Source: Sphacelaria rigidula (lineage: Eukaryota > Phaeophyceae > Sphacelariales). From it: 28,319 bases of DNA. How positions within the stretch are numbered: the first letter of the stretch is position 1; each line of letters starts with the position of its first letter. The stretch is taken from positions 1 through 28,319 of the forward strand of contig CAXNAA020000101.1 of assembly GCA_964200075.2 (NCBI GenBank). The letters run 5' to 3'. Positions 12,501 to 20,289 of the stretch are shown in pieces. The notes under the pieces were generated by a model that was not told the origin of the DNA, made no database searches, and was given only the letters and a program-made list of their open reading frames with translations. Both the position numbers and the translations under genes were made by a program.

Positions 12501-13367
12501 CAACAGAACTACTTCGTCGTGAAACGAAGGACAAGGGTGCACTACCGATGCAGTACGAACAGGCTGTGCAATGCAGGCAGTTACACGGTACAATAGTGCC
12601 AGCGTGATACTTGCAGTCAACTCTACGAAATTAACCGATATCTCTGCTCCAGTCCTTTGATGGCAATCGCAAATAGACGCGCAGCAGGCAATGACAGAAA
12701 ATCCGTGCCAGTGCTGCACTGTCTGTCCGCTGTACTGTAATAGCAACTACAATAGGGATCATGCATAGACACACGTACTGCTATCGTTCATCCGTGGATG
12801 TGACAACGTCGCGCTCGAGGGCGCAAGGATGGATAACAGTACAGTGCAGGCAGGAACTTCGAACTTCACAGGTGAACTACTTTGCTGTAGAACTATACAT
12901 GGGTGAGCACGCCTGTGCGTTGTGCGTGCGTCGTCCAGGTCGTCCATCCGTTACGGACAGGACTGCTGAAAAAACAGCGGTAACATACCGGAACAGTATA
13001 ATGCAATCGGCAGCTAGTGTTCCCAAGTTACAACATTTGCAAGGGCGATTTCCTCGAAAAGTGAAACCTTACAATGCCCAAAGACGTCGTACACCAAAGC
13101 ATTTCTAATTATACAAGCGGCATCAAGTGCGCAGTTTTCGAGGAGACCATTCGAAAAACAAGAAGGAAGAGTAGGAGGGGGGGTGCTATTTGGGCTGCAT
13201 ATAGTGGAGTGGGTGGAAATCAGTGCCTTCGCTGCATTTGTTCTGCACCCCTACCGACGAGTAAAACACACCTTCGGTCTGCTCAGATACTCCTTGACTT
13301 TTCCCGGATTCATAGACTCCTCGAAGAAGTGAGCTTCGCCCTGCAGGGCCGCCATCTTGCTTGTCAT
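486..13367 (-). CDS. AP3B: AP-3 adaptor complex subunit beta, N-terminal part (5 exons, runs off left edge)
   Basis: Large beta-type adaptin of the AP-3 coat, which sorts cargo from endosome or trans-Golgi membranes to vacuole or lysosome-related organelles. Coding exons (minus strand): 13367-13272, 5439-5209, 3572-3504, 1771-1658, 554-486. Each starts after AG and ends before GT, and every intron is phase 0, so the exons join without a break into 193 residues of the adaptin N-terminal helical solenoid. Family hallmarks in order: HFFEES near residue 13, DKLKGMKWLLAM (35-46), VVKNMA (61-66), ELALLSINSFQ (92-102), ALALRVMTSIRVP (113-125), SPYVRKCAANAIPK (143-156), MEKLLKD (172-178). Family members are usually 900-1100 residues, so about four fifths lies beyond position 1. 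Introns are 7832, 1636, 1732 and 1103 nt. The start is at 13367 or, in frame and in stronger context, 13355. The family match and reading frame are seen directly; the role is known from the family. Confidence 0.94.
1348..1426 (-). repeat. tRNA-like sequence (pseudo-tRNA or SINE head)
   Basis: On the minus strand: A-box-like TGGCTCAGTTGG (1412-1401), B-box-like GGTTCAATTCT (1367-1357), a 6 of 7 bp acceptor stem (GGTCGCC with AGCGATC), an AACC/GGTT anticodon stem with a 7-nt loop, a 5-nt variable loop, and a T run (1343-1336) just downstream, as at Pol III genes. It has about three extra bases before the D arm and a mismatch in the T stem, so a functional tRNA is unlikely. Lies in AP-3 beta intron 4. 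Confidence 0.5.
1658..1771 (-). CDS. AP3B: AP-3 beta exon 4 (residues 133-170)
   Basis: Encodes LAVRDCASDNSPYVRKC and AANAIPKIFVLDPDQ, the conserved adaptin repeat. Acceptor TTTGCCCAG, donor CAG/GTAAAC, phase 0 at both ends. Confidence 0.94.
2163..2414. repeat. Foldback (inverted-repeat) element, family 1
   Basis: The arm at 2163-2199 (around CCGTTGATGGAAAAGTGACG) is matched in reverse complement at 2379-2414. A related arm, longer in match (~64 nt), recurs at 26742-26805. The loop (2247-2335) holds a sequence repeated on the other strand at 28082-28170. Lies in AP-3 beta intron 3. Confidence 0.7.
3504..3572 (-). CDS. AP3B: AP-3 beta exon 3 (residues 110-132)
   Basis: A 69 nt exon bounded by acceptor TTGCTGACAG and donor CTG/GTGAGC. 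It encodes LIKALALRVM followed by TSIRVPDIIQIQL, the helix repeat that in adaptins follows FQNDL..NQ and precedes LAVRDCA. It fills exactly the gap between the neighbouring exons, with matching phase 0 at both ends. Confidence 0.93.
4812..5058. mobile_element. MITE-like element with 19 bp terminal inverted repeats
   Basis: ATGCTACGGTAGGGGCGCA at 4812-4830 is inverted at 5040-5058 with one mismatch, bounding ~247 bp without coding potential. No clear target-site duplication, so the class is not assigned. In AP-3 beta intron 2. Confidence 0.5.
5209..5439 (-). CDS. AP3B: AP-3 beta exon 2 (residues 33-109)
   Basis: The strongest adaptin exon: DKLKGMKWLLAM, VVKNMA, KKMVYIYLVHYA and ELALLSINSFQ. 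The acceptor has a pyrimidine tract ending TCCCTCAG; the donor is CAG/GTGTGG after GSNQ. Both junctions are phase 0. Confidence 0.95.
5598..5745 (+). repeat. Dispersed repeat, inverted relative to 1-158
   Basis: Shares ATACAGCGC.TGATA, TGCATGAA.CGC, TATGGGCGACAT.GGCGA and TAGATTTTGCC-like blocks in the same order with the reverse complement of 1-158. Both copies are in AP-3 beta introns. Family unknown. Confidence 0.5.
6288..6362 (+). repeat. tRNA-like sequence (pseudo-tRNA or SINE head)
   Basis: A-box-like TGGTGTAGTGG (6296-6306) and a canonical B box GGTTCGATTCC (6340-6350) with a pairable T stem, followed closely by a run of T's. The acceptor stem does not pair well and the anticodon arm is irregular. 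The sequence after the T run loosely resembles that after the copy at 1348-1426, suggesting one SINE-like family. Confidence 0.5.
7399..7602 (+). repeat. Dispersed ~200 bp repeat, copy A
   Basis: Begins GCTGTAGCTGTCACTGTGCT and ends GTTTCGTCTTCCGT. The start and end blocks recur in the same order at 9650-9824, and the first half recurs again at 7637-7717. Non-coding; class unknown. Confidence 0.5.
8797..8835 (+). repeat. Fragment of family 2 foldback element
   Basis: GAAAATTTGTAGAGAACGCC matches the right-arm end of copy b (9465-9490), suggesting a third, truncated element in the same cluster. Confidence 0.4.
8875..9165. mobile_element. Foldback MITE, family 2, copy a
   Basis: Long inverted arms: GCGCGGTTGCGCTGGTCAAT at the left, AACAGCTTAACCGCG at the right. 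Colinear with copy b (9221-9503), including the CATGTAC and CCCCTTCAATTTTTCTTT blocks, but more diverged between its arms, so older. Confidence 0.65.
9221..9503. mobile_element. Foldback MITE, family 2, copy b
   Basis: 283 bp with arms of ~110 bp. The outer 32 bases (starting CACGCGATTATGCCGCTCAA) are perfect inverted repeats, and the arms continue with GACACGATGTACAGG and TGTGCAAAGACTC. Single-stranded it would form a long hairpin. No obvious target-site duplication and no ORF; non-autonomous. Confidence 0.75.
9650..9824 (+). repeat. Dispersed ~200 bp repeat, copy B
   Basis: Matches 7399-7602 at both ends (GAGCTGTCACTGTACTGCGG; CATGAGGTATTGGCTGTTTC) with a diverged middle. Confidence 0.5.
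10200..10235 (+). repeat. GTACA-type low-complexity tract
   Basis: Imperfect repeats of ACAGT/GTACA (CAGTACAGTACAGTACAGTA core). Similar short runs of TGTACTG occur elsewhere in the window. Confidence 0.8.
11529..11870 (+). repeat. Two-unit tandem repeat (~120 bp unit) carrying a MITE
   Basis: Unit 1 (about 11529-11648) and unit 2 (about 11650-11870, minus the MITE) share TTTCAACT, CATCAGATC.GA, TTGTTTTCC.CCGCACTTT and TCGA.CGAAAA in order. The MITE splits unit 2 at a TTAA where unit 1 has CTAA. Confidence 0.65.
11690..11786. mobile_element. piggyBac-like MITE, copy 1
   Basis: 97 bp with inverted ends: CCCTTAGACCGCGAGG.. at the left and the complement of CCCTTAGGCCGCGAGA.. at the right (22 of 24 match). 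Flanked by TTAA on both sides (11686-11689, 11787-11790). TTAA targets and CCC-starting ends are the signature of piggyBac elements. Too short for a transposase, so mobilised in trans. In AP-3 beta intron 1. Confidence 0.85.
13272..13367 (-). CDS. AP3B: AP-3 beta exon 1 (start codon, residues 1-32)
   Basis: Encodes the short N-terminal helix with HFFEES and KVKEYLSRP, then donor AAG/GTGTGT. An in-frame TAA lies five codons upstream of the first ATG, so the protein cannot start earlier without another exon. The second ATG (13355) has A at -3 and G at +4 and may be the real start. Joining to the next exon gives LSRPK-DVDKLKG, the contiguous order expected in the family, which supports the 7.8 kb intron. 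Confidence 0.9.
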
Positions 13368-13837
13368 TGCAACAGCAGCTTACCCTCACCACAGCCCCAG
13401 CAAGGACTTGACCAGCACTGTTGTCTGTTGTTCTTGTACAGTACCACAGTAGAGATAGTTCTTTGGTAAGATCCCTTAATTACGGCACGACTTGGATCAT
13501 ATCCCGATTAACACACGAGACAAAAAGTATCAATATCAAATACTCAATGGGTATCCAGCAGTACATTTTTTTTTAATTTATAATTAGAGAAATGTAATTT
13601 CTCGGAGTCGTTTTCTACCGCGTGTTTGTCGAGGGGTCTACGTCCCAGGCGTAGGTATCTCTCGGGCATCCTGCGATATCGAGTGCACAATTTGGACCGC
13701 GGGTATGAAATACTTGAACGAGGCGAAATAAAGACGTTATCAAACACCCGTTTTCTGTCTTATTTCGTGTCGCAAAAACTATCGAAGTACGTGAGACTCG
13801 AGAGCTGACCGAAAGCGAAGAAAAGCACAAAGAAGAT
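13368..13837. promoter_or_regulatory. Divergent promoter region between AP-3 beta and the copper transporter
   Basis: Only 470 bp separates the two start codons, so both promoters and 5' leaders must lie here. An AT-rich stretch with a near-palindromic TTAATTTATAATTA core (about 13572-13586) lies roughly midway. Four GTAC tetramers occur (13436, 13441, 13561, 13787). GTAC is the core of copper-response elements in green algae, but about two are expected by chance, so this is suggestive only. A 60-codon plus-strand ORF ending at 13808 would be an upstream ORF if transcribed. Transcription start sites cannot be placed from sequence. Confidence 0.55.
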
Positions 13838-14133
13838 ATGGACATGGACGATGATATGAACATGGACATGGGTATGAGTATGTCCTTCTCATTCACGTGT
13901 AATGTAGGCCCCCTTCTATTTTCCTGGTGGACCATCAACAGCTGTACCTCGTTATGGCTATCTTTCATACCGGTTGTTGTTTTAGGCATCGCCAGGCACT
14001 GGGCGTTTAGCTATGTCGCGGGAGTCAAGAGGTCTGCCAAAGGGAACGCGGCGACATGCTCATCAAGTCAGTCCAGGACGACTGCTCTGCTCGAAGGAAG
14101 CACGTTCCGGTCGGATGGCTCTCCGGCGAAAGT
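13838..14133 (+). CDS. CTR: Copper transporter exon 1 (Met-rich N-terminus, TM1, loop)
   Basis: Residues 1-98 plus two bases of codon 99. It starts at the first ATG of the MxM cluster. The donor is GTGAGC after AAAGT (phase 2); read-through would stop at once in TGA. The loop after TM1 is Ser/Arg-rich and includes VKRSAKG. Confidence 0.93.
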
Positions 14134-17100
14134 GTGAGCTTGGGTTTGTCATCAAGTACAGATAGATATCACAGGTGTAATGGGCGGATAATGCGGATGA
14201 ATTCGAGGATACCTTGTATGCTGGACGTCTGAGGGTATGTATAAGTACAATGAGCACTGTTGTACCTGTGTTACCTGCGCGCTGTCACGATATACGCTCA
14301 CGAATCAATCAAAGGTGAGATTCGAGAGATGACAACAACCGAGAAAATCTTACTGCGACCCGTGAAGGTGCGCAGAGCCTTGTAACACGTTCGTGTTGCA
14401 TCCTTGAGGGGGAACAACAACCAGTGGCGGGCATGGTACGGTCTAACGAGGGTAGCTTGGTACGTATTTTCAATGAAATTGCATTCTGGCAGTTTTTAAC
14501 AGGTTGTTGGCCGACGCACCGAAAGCCACCTTCATTGACACATCACACATCACTTCAACCGTTTGAGCGTCGAGCGTCGAGCGTCGTTTGGGTACAACAT
14601 TTCGGCCGACTTTCTCACGGGATACGGGCAACCTTGTGCTAAAGATTTCGATGTGCAGTACAGACAGACTGCATGTAGCGGTCTTCAGACAACAGGTGCT
14701 GGCACCGCGGTGCACGTGGCGGTGAAACGGAAATGATGAGTGATGATAACCCCTCAACCGCTAGTCAAGAGCCAATGCTTGCCTGTGTTGTAATCGGGCG
14801 ATGTGTTGCGCGATGAATCGTTGACGGTGAATGACTGAGGGTAGCGTTTGGAGAATATGGGACAATACACCACGCAGTTTTCTCCGTCGTCGTTCTCATC
14901 CAGTCGAAGTTGCGCTGGTTACTGGCCCCGATATTCTCTAGTGCAGCTTCGGTGCTGTTTTGCTGTACGCTCGCTGTTGGCTATTTCCCCGAAAAACACG
15001 CCGTTGCTGCCTTAATTTCGAGCTGGGAGTCACTTCTGTCAGTGACAGGGTTAGATATAGATGAGTATATATTGTAGGACTGTACTCCACTGTCAAGTGC
15101 GGTGCAGTGCTGCGCTGCGCTGTGTTGTACGACCACTGTATTGTACCGCTGTGAGTGCTGATGCAATGCTCGATATGAAATTGCAAGACAGGTAATTACC
15201 AGGGCAGATATTGTCCGATCCATTGAGACTACGGACTCATCCTTTGGGGGAGTGAGAGTTGAGATTATAACGAAACCAGAAGCAAACCTCGCAGTCGAAA
15301 GATTAGCTCGCAATAATCCTGCATGTATCAGACGATCACGCACGAAGGTCCGAATTGACCTTGGTTGAAGACTCATCGCTCGTGTTCTGTGATGGACATT
15401 GTGATGGATCAGATGCGGTAGCAAGTTCGTGTGCTTATGGGGACTCCGAACATGAAGACGCGTGTGTGTAGAGATGCAGCTCAAACAAGTCGAGAACTTG
15501 TATAATTTTCTGGGCGCCTTTTTTTGCTGGTGCCGTTCCTTGAGTACACTGGGTGTGTGTTACGAACTAATGAGTGCTTGAAGGGTTGAGGTCGCTCTCG
15601 GCCGTGCGATCGTGAGGAGTGCTATACAACATGCAATAAAAAGAACGAGCGAACCCGCCGATTTTTGAAAAACTTCCACACACCGACGCTGGGCCCATAG
15701 CCCTAAAACTTACAAAAAGCCATTCATGCTTCGTGAATGCACACAGGTTGTAGTATCCTGTTCGCATTCCATGTATACCCGTTATGGTATGTTTCACTTT
15801 GGCTCTGCGTCCGCTCCATTTCTCGTTGTGTCGTTATTTGCTCTGTTTTCCCCCACAGCGAATCTGCAAACTTGGGGACTCGATTCATATGGACCTTGAT
15901 ATCAACTTTGGGAGGAGCATTGTCGCTGCTATCCATGTTGGTGGTGAGTGTTACGTCAGACTATCAGACTTTAAGACAGGAGTACTTTCGACGGGTTGAT
16001 CTATCTCTGGACGTATTTATTGACACACGGAACTGACTGTCAACAAGTGAAACGGGAACGTATCAACTGGCGCCCCCCGCGAAACAGGAGGTGTTTTTCT
16101 TTCCTTTTTATATCAAAACGCAAGTGGTATGAGGAGCAAAGGGTCTTCTCAGAAGAACAAGAAAGGTGCAAACCGCTTGAGGCTGTAAGGCGTGAAACTC
16201 GGTCTTGAAAACAGATAGGTTCGCGTGGTGGGGAACCTGTGATCTGAACCCTGGTTCGCTACGCTAGTCCCGTACCTAATCCTCATCTTGGAGGAGGGAG
16301 GCAGGGGATGCTTTGGACATGATGGCGTCGACGCCACTTCTGTTGTGGCGTTGCCTAGTTTGTGGCCCATGGCGCTGTGCTCAGCTGTTTGTGATGTCGA
16401 GGTAGACGGTGTTTCTGTACATGCTTCCTCGACCTTGTTCTGACTCAAATGCCGAGAGTTGCAAGCTTGTGTTCTGTAGATTATGGGGACTGGACCTCGA
16501 GTATTCATAGAAGTGTCGTTGTTGTTGTTGTTGTTGTTGTTGTTGTCGTCGTCGTCTTCATACTAAAAAACCGTTCCGATATCTACGTAGTACTCTGTAC
16601 TGGGTATCTGATGCAGACGCCTTCCGTGGTTACTATTAGTGTGCAAAAGAGGTATTTTAGCGATTATTATTCTTCGGAATCAAACCGGATTATTCGGAAC
16701 AATACTCGATACCCTGCCGGACCATACCGGAAGGTTCGGTACACATTTAGGTACGGTTCAGTATGCCAACCAAACTCTCCCCACTTCCAGGTATACCGTA
16801 CAGATCACAACCTTTCCTCAATTTGTATAACCATACCCCTCATGCCCCGAGCACAACCCTCTCTTGTTGCTACGAAATACCGAAAACTGTGCAGGTGATG
16901 ACTTACAACTCCGGACTGTTTATCGCGGTTCTTGTCGGTGGTGAGTTCTCCACATGCAATTCGTCACAGATACAGATACCGTGTATGTATAGGTGTGTGT
17001 TTCGTGTTTTGCCGGTCTGTTCTTAGGTTCTCGTGTTTATGCTACTCTGAGGATTGGTTCCCCCCCCCCCCCCCGTTGTTTTCTGGACTTGTTTGGCTCG

Positions 17101-17951
17101 TGGACACACACTAAGCCATCGCCGGAGGATGTTTTCTTCACATGCCACTAGTCTCCAACTGAATGCGCTCAGACGGGGTACACCCGATCCATGCGTTCGG
17201 CGCACGTCCTCGTCACTGCTGCTCGTACTCAAAGTTGTCTCTCAATTTACAGGAGATCGGTATAACCGAAGTACCTGCTGACATGCGATGATACTTCTCC
17301 GTCCCCGTCGTATTGTACGCCTCACCGCATTTCACGGGCACTTTTCTGCGCGCCTTTGTCGCTGCGCTCGTTGCGACGGAGCACCAACGATAATCCCGCA
17401 TGTCTTCAGCATCATTCCATATCTAAGTGCGATGGGACTGAATTTCAAAAGGACTTCCCGATAATATTCCATGGGCGGACAGTTTTTCCTCATGATGTTC
17501 TACAGCTTCCCGTTGTCGTCTTTGCAAGTTCTGTAGGCTTCGCACCTTGTGGTGGGGGACGGATGAAGATCCCGTGCGGCTATGGTGCGATTCCAATTCT
17601 AACGTGCTCGTGTTCTGAATATCATGAGAGTTTGACTGCGAACTTTCTACGCGCAGTGTGCACGAGAGTAACACGTGGAAAAACTTGAAATACGGTGTCG
17701 AAAATGAATGACCACGAGTATTCGATGATTCCAGATCTGGGGTTCGCAGCAGTAGCAGCTAGCCAGCAGCAGCAGCCAGCCAGCAGCAGGCAGTGTCCAT
17801 GGAAGGTTTCGAATGATTCTTGCAGTTTGACCTCCCCTTTTTGCCTTCCGTTGCCTTGCCTTGCTGCCTTCGTATTCGCTTTCTAGAGGCCATCGGGCAT
17901 TGGGTATTCGGTAACCATTCGCTTCCCGATACAATGCGAGCATGCCACTGA
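13838..17951 (+). CDS. CTR: Ctr-family copper transporter, complete (4 exons, 163 aa)
   Basis: High-affinity Cu(I) importer that works as a trimer in the plasma or vacuolar membrane. Exons: 13838-14133, 15859-15943, 16895-16940, 17887-17951 (stop 17949-17951). Introns of 1725, 951 and 946 nt have phases 2, 0 and 1, and all phases agree. The N-terminus is methionine-rich (MDMDDDMNMDMGMSM, seven Met in 15 residues), as in extracellular copper-capturing domains. TM1 covers about residues 25-58 (LLFSWWTINSC onward). A ~45-residue cytosolic loop follows. TM2 carries the MxxxM copper gate (M125, M129) followed by TYN, and TM3 carries GxxxG (G142-G146) then HWVFG. The protein ends in Cys-His, like the metal-binding tail of animal Ctr1. 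Length matches the family (about 150-190). It diverges from AP-3 beta and converges with the TRIM-like gene. Confidence 0.94.
14565..14586 (+). repeat. Three copies of GAGCGTC
   Basis: A perfect 7-bp unit repeated three times inside copper transporter intron 1. Confidence 0.8.
15859..15943 (+). CDS. CTR: Copper transporter exon 2 (start of TM2)
   Basis: Acceptor TTTTCCCCCACAG, donor GTG/GTGAGTG. Encodes ESANLGTRFIWTLI and the hydrophobic run GGALSLLSMLV, which contributes the first Met of the MxxxM gate. The first base completes codon 99 (Val). Confidence 0.92.
16516..16556 (+). repeat. GTT/GTC trinucleotide microsatellite
   Basis: A run of GTT changing to GTC, in copper transporter intron 2. 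Confidence 0.9.
16895..16940 (+). CDS. CTR: Copper transporter exon 3 (end of TM2, start of TM3)
   Basis: A 46 nt exon: acceptor AACTGTGCAG, donor GGTG/GTGAGT (phase 1). Encodes VMTYNSGLFIAVLVG, with the second Met of the gate and the first Gly of GxxxG. MTYN-type sequence at this place is highly characteristic of Ctr proteins. Confidence 0.93.
17756..17790 (+). repeat. CAG-rich low-complexity tract
   Basis: CAG/CCAG units about 100 bp upstream of the pyrimidine tract of copper transporter exon 4. Confidence 0.7.
17887..17951 (+). CDS. CTR: Copper transporter exon 4 (TM3 end, C-terminus, stop)
   Basis: Preceded by a long pyrimidine tract ending GCTTTCTAG. Phase 1 joining gives VG-EAIGHWVFG, completing the GxxxG helix-packing motif, then a 12-residue polar tail ending Ala-Cys-His and TGA. 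Other acceptors in the region (for example 17253) are in phase but give no TM3-like sequence. Confidence 0.88.
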
Positions 17952-19398
17952 GGTTTCACGACGGACTTCGGTCGTCGCACAGCTTGGGAGGAGGGGGATA
18001 CTTCGCACGCTTCAGAATGCGCAGAGCGTGAGAAAGTTTTGGCATGTGCGCGGCTATCCAACTCTGTACTTTGTAGCGGACAATGCGTTGAGGGTTATAC
18101 AGGGAAATGTGCCATCATCCAGCGGAGCTCTTGTATGTAGAGGCGAATGAGATGGCTGCAGCGCATAACGCCGAGCGTACACATGGTTGGTGAGCTAGGC
18201 TAGACAGATTGCTACGACATATCGAGTGTATATTGCCCGGTTGTAAACATGCGTGACTAAGATATTAGTGATCCTTGTGTAGGCCTGATCAGGCGAGCTA
18301 GCCTCACGAGCAAGACTCAACTGTATTCAACGGTTTGGCTGTTCGTCTCCAGGCTAATGTGCTGGGCTCTCAATCTGCAGTGATGGAATGTCGGACTCGC
18401 ATGTGCTGTAGGGCTACGGTTTAGTTGTAAGCTCGAGTGGAACAAAGAGGTGTTCTCACGGGGCGAGTTGGATCCTGATTCAGTTCTGCTGGTGCCATTA
18501 CCCCCTGTGAGCTTTTCCGTTTTCTGCGAAGTGAGGCGTGGTGTATTTGTTTTGCACATTCGCTCAAAAACCGGAAATCTGGTTGTGGGGTGATCTAGGG
18601 ACGACATGCGTTCTTTGCTTGCTGCCTTATACAGGGCGGCTCGTTCGTGCTAACGTGGTCGGGGGAATTGCGTCGCTGTTTTGTACTAGAGTCATGGGCC
18701 AAGCGCGGTGCTCTGTGCGTGCATGTGAGGGCTGTTGGTTCGGGAGTTTCTGTCGCTTGACCTGCTTCGACTTGCATTTCGGCCTCTTGTGGTGTCCACA
18801 CAGATTGTCTTCCGGGACCACAATGTTTACCGCGATCGGATGACCCACTATGTTGGTTTTCACTTCCTTCCATGTTTGTATACTGTTTTTGTTTCAGTTA
18901 ATTCTCTCGTTAATGATGGCTTCGGAGAATCTGTTTTTGTTTTAGTGCCCGGAAGTCATCGGCAATCACGTAAATGCCGCACAATCGTGGTTGAGGCGTT
19001 AGAAGGGGCTAAAGTGCGTCCCCGCACCTGTTCTGTCAGTGGCCCATTTCGAGAAATCAAATACTATCTGTGCAACTCGGCTAAGTTTGTGGCAAGCTCG
19101 TCTACATGGCATGCACTGCATCACACGAGCGCCTCTGCTGCCGCGCATTCCTTGCTTCGACCAAGACACTGACCGCTGGTTGCTGTTCGCACTGTACATC
19201 CAAACGATGCGCACTCCAGGATGTAACATTGCAGTAAAGACTGGTGGCAACGCGTCGTAAAACATATCGGATAGCTGCCTGCTTGATCGGAGAGACGTCG
19301 AAAACTTGCGGTGAAAGCGTCCACCGAAAGAGATGAACACGCGAAGCCATGTTGAAACTGGACGGGGGGGGGCGAACATGCACCAGAGAAACCAGAAT
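17952..19398. other. Convergent intergenic region, possibly with an unrecognised TRIM-like 3' exon
   Basis: Holds the 3' ends of the copper transporter (plus) and the TRIM-like gene (minus). The plus-strand ORF 18735-19172 (145 codons) has two good-looking plus-strand acceptors inside it (TTTGTTTCAG near 18898, TTTGTTTTAG near 18954) but no family match, so I do not call it a gene. No RNA gene or repeat element is recognised. Confidence 0.4.
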
Positions 19399-20289
19399 TC
19401 AGGCATGCCAATCTACCCCTCTCCTCCCCGCAACACGTAATCGCTTGGTGAACCTGACACCCGGGGTATAACTCACAGATGGCTGCTGCGTCCCACGACC
19501 ACCGCTGGCGGTTTTACTACTACCACCACTACCTTCAGCATCGCTCAACAAAACCCGTGGAGACAGCGACTCAAATAAATGCTCCGCCTCATACTTGAGG
19601 TACTTGGCCCCCTCTAGCTTGGTCTCTAGAACTACCCTTCCCATAACGGGGCCTTCGATGCCTGTCCTTAAAAACTCCTCTTCAGCTCCCTGGCGCACCT
19701 CCACCACGACGACATCCCCTTTGGGTGTACAAAAACTGGCATTCATTTTGTTTTGATGGATACCAACTCCGCCCACGTTTGCCGCGAGCGTGAAATGCAC
19801 TCGAGGTACCGCGGAAGAACCACATCTTTTGTCCGTGCTTCTCTGTGGTGTTCCGTTTCGCTTACTTGTTCCACTGTTTCGTTCGTTCTTTCCTGGCGAT
19901 GGAGATGATAGTTTAGTTTTACGTTTGCTGTTTTTGCTCGTGGTGTCTTCGTCGACATCGCGATCACCTTCAAAATCGTTTGTGGCCGATGCCACACAAC
20001 CGAGTTTAGAAATCCCCTTCGTTATCGCGCTAGCGATCTGTTTGTCGTGTGCAAACTCCACTCCATCATGCACGCACGACTCGAGTGGCAGGGACGCAAA
20101 CTCTGCTTCATGCTTCTCCAAGCAGGTGAGCAAGTCTTTGTTCATCGCCATCAGTTGATCGCCTTGCAAGCTGGCCAGGCAGTGGTCAGCAGTCTCCAGT
20201 GCACTCGAGTATTTCTGAACAGCTTCGTCCAGCGCTCGAAGCTGCCCAGTGAGGTCTTGGGTCTTCACTGCCCGAGCTCCGCGTAGGTT
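19399..20289 (-). CDS. TRIM-like exon 4 (coiled coil, linker, C-terminal region)
   Basis: The acceptor CCATGTAG gives ILK-NLRGARAVKTQDLTG, keeping the coil in register. Contains GQLRALDEAV and LASLQGDQLMAM, an acidic then basic low-complexity linker, and an unassigned tail (VHFTLAANVGG, GDVVVVEVRQG). A consensus donor GTGAGT sits at 19476-19471 after QQPS; unspliced, the frame runs 25 more codons to a stop. Confidence 0.8.
   Translation of the reverse strand, partial: NLRGARAVKTQDLTGQLRALDEAVQKYSSALETADHCLASLQGDQLMAMNKDLLTCLEKHEAEFASLPLESCVHDGVEFAHDKQIASAITKGISKLGCVASATNDFEGDRDVDEDTTSKNSKRKTKLSSPSPGKNERNSGTSKRNGTPQRSTDKRCGSSAVPRVHFTLAANVGGVGIHQNKMNASFCTPKGDVVVVEVRQGAEEEFLRTGIEGPVMGRVVLETKLEGAKYLKYEAEHLFESLSPRVLLSDAEGSGGSSKTASGGRGTQQPSVSYTPGVRFTKRLRVAGRRGVDWHA

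Larger units (their letters stand above)
5440..13271 (-). other. AP3B: AP-3 beta intron 1 (7.8 kb, repeat-rich)
   Basis: Donor GTGTGT at 13271, acceptor CCCTCAG at 5440. It holds a tRNA-like sequence, a duplicated ~200 bp repeat, two tandem foldback elements plus a fragment of a third, a GTACA low-complexity tract, and a tandem repeat carrying a piggyBac-like MITE. I see no convincing nested gene on either strand: ORFs of 60-130 codons here lack family motifs and several overlap repeats. Confidence 0.8.

Noticed and set aside
13074-13469. 131-codon plus-strand ORF overlapping the AP-3 beta start
   Set aside because: It lies antisense across AP-3 beta exon 1 and has no family motif; the minus-strand exon explains the conserved sequence.
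14981-15484. 167-codon minus-strand ORF, one of the longest in the window
   Set aside because: Antisense within copper transporter intron 1; His/Ser/Thr-rich low-complexity sequence from CTG/GTAC-like repeats, no domain.
16220-16290. Possible third tRNA-like sequence on the minus strand (GGGTTCAGATC near a TAGCGTAGCG block)
   Set aside because: The A and B boxes are too close together and no acceptor stem can be formed.
17253-17281. Alternative last exon of the copper transporter after TTTACAG
   Set aside because: In phase but gives GDRYNRSTC and a stop, with no GxxxG or TM3; exon 4 at 17887 completes the family motif.
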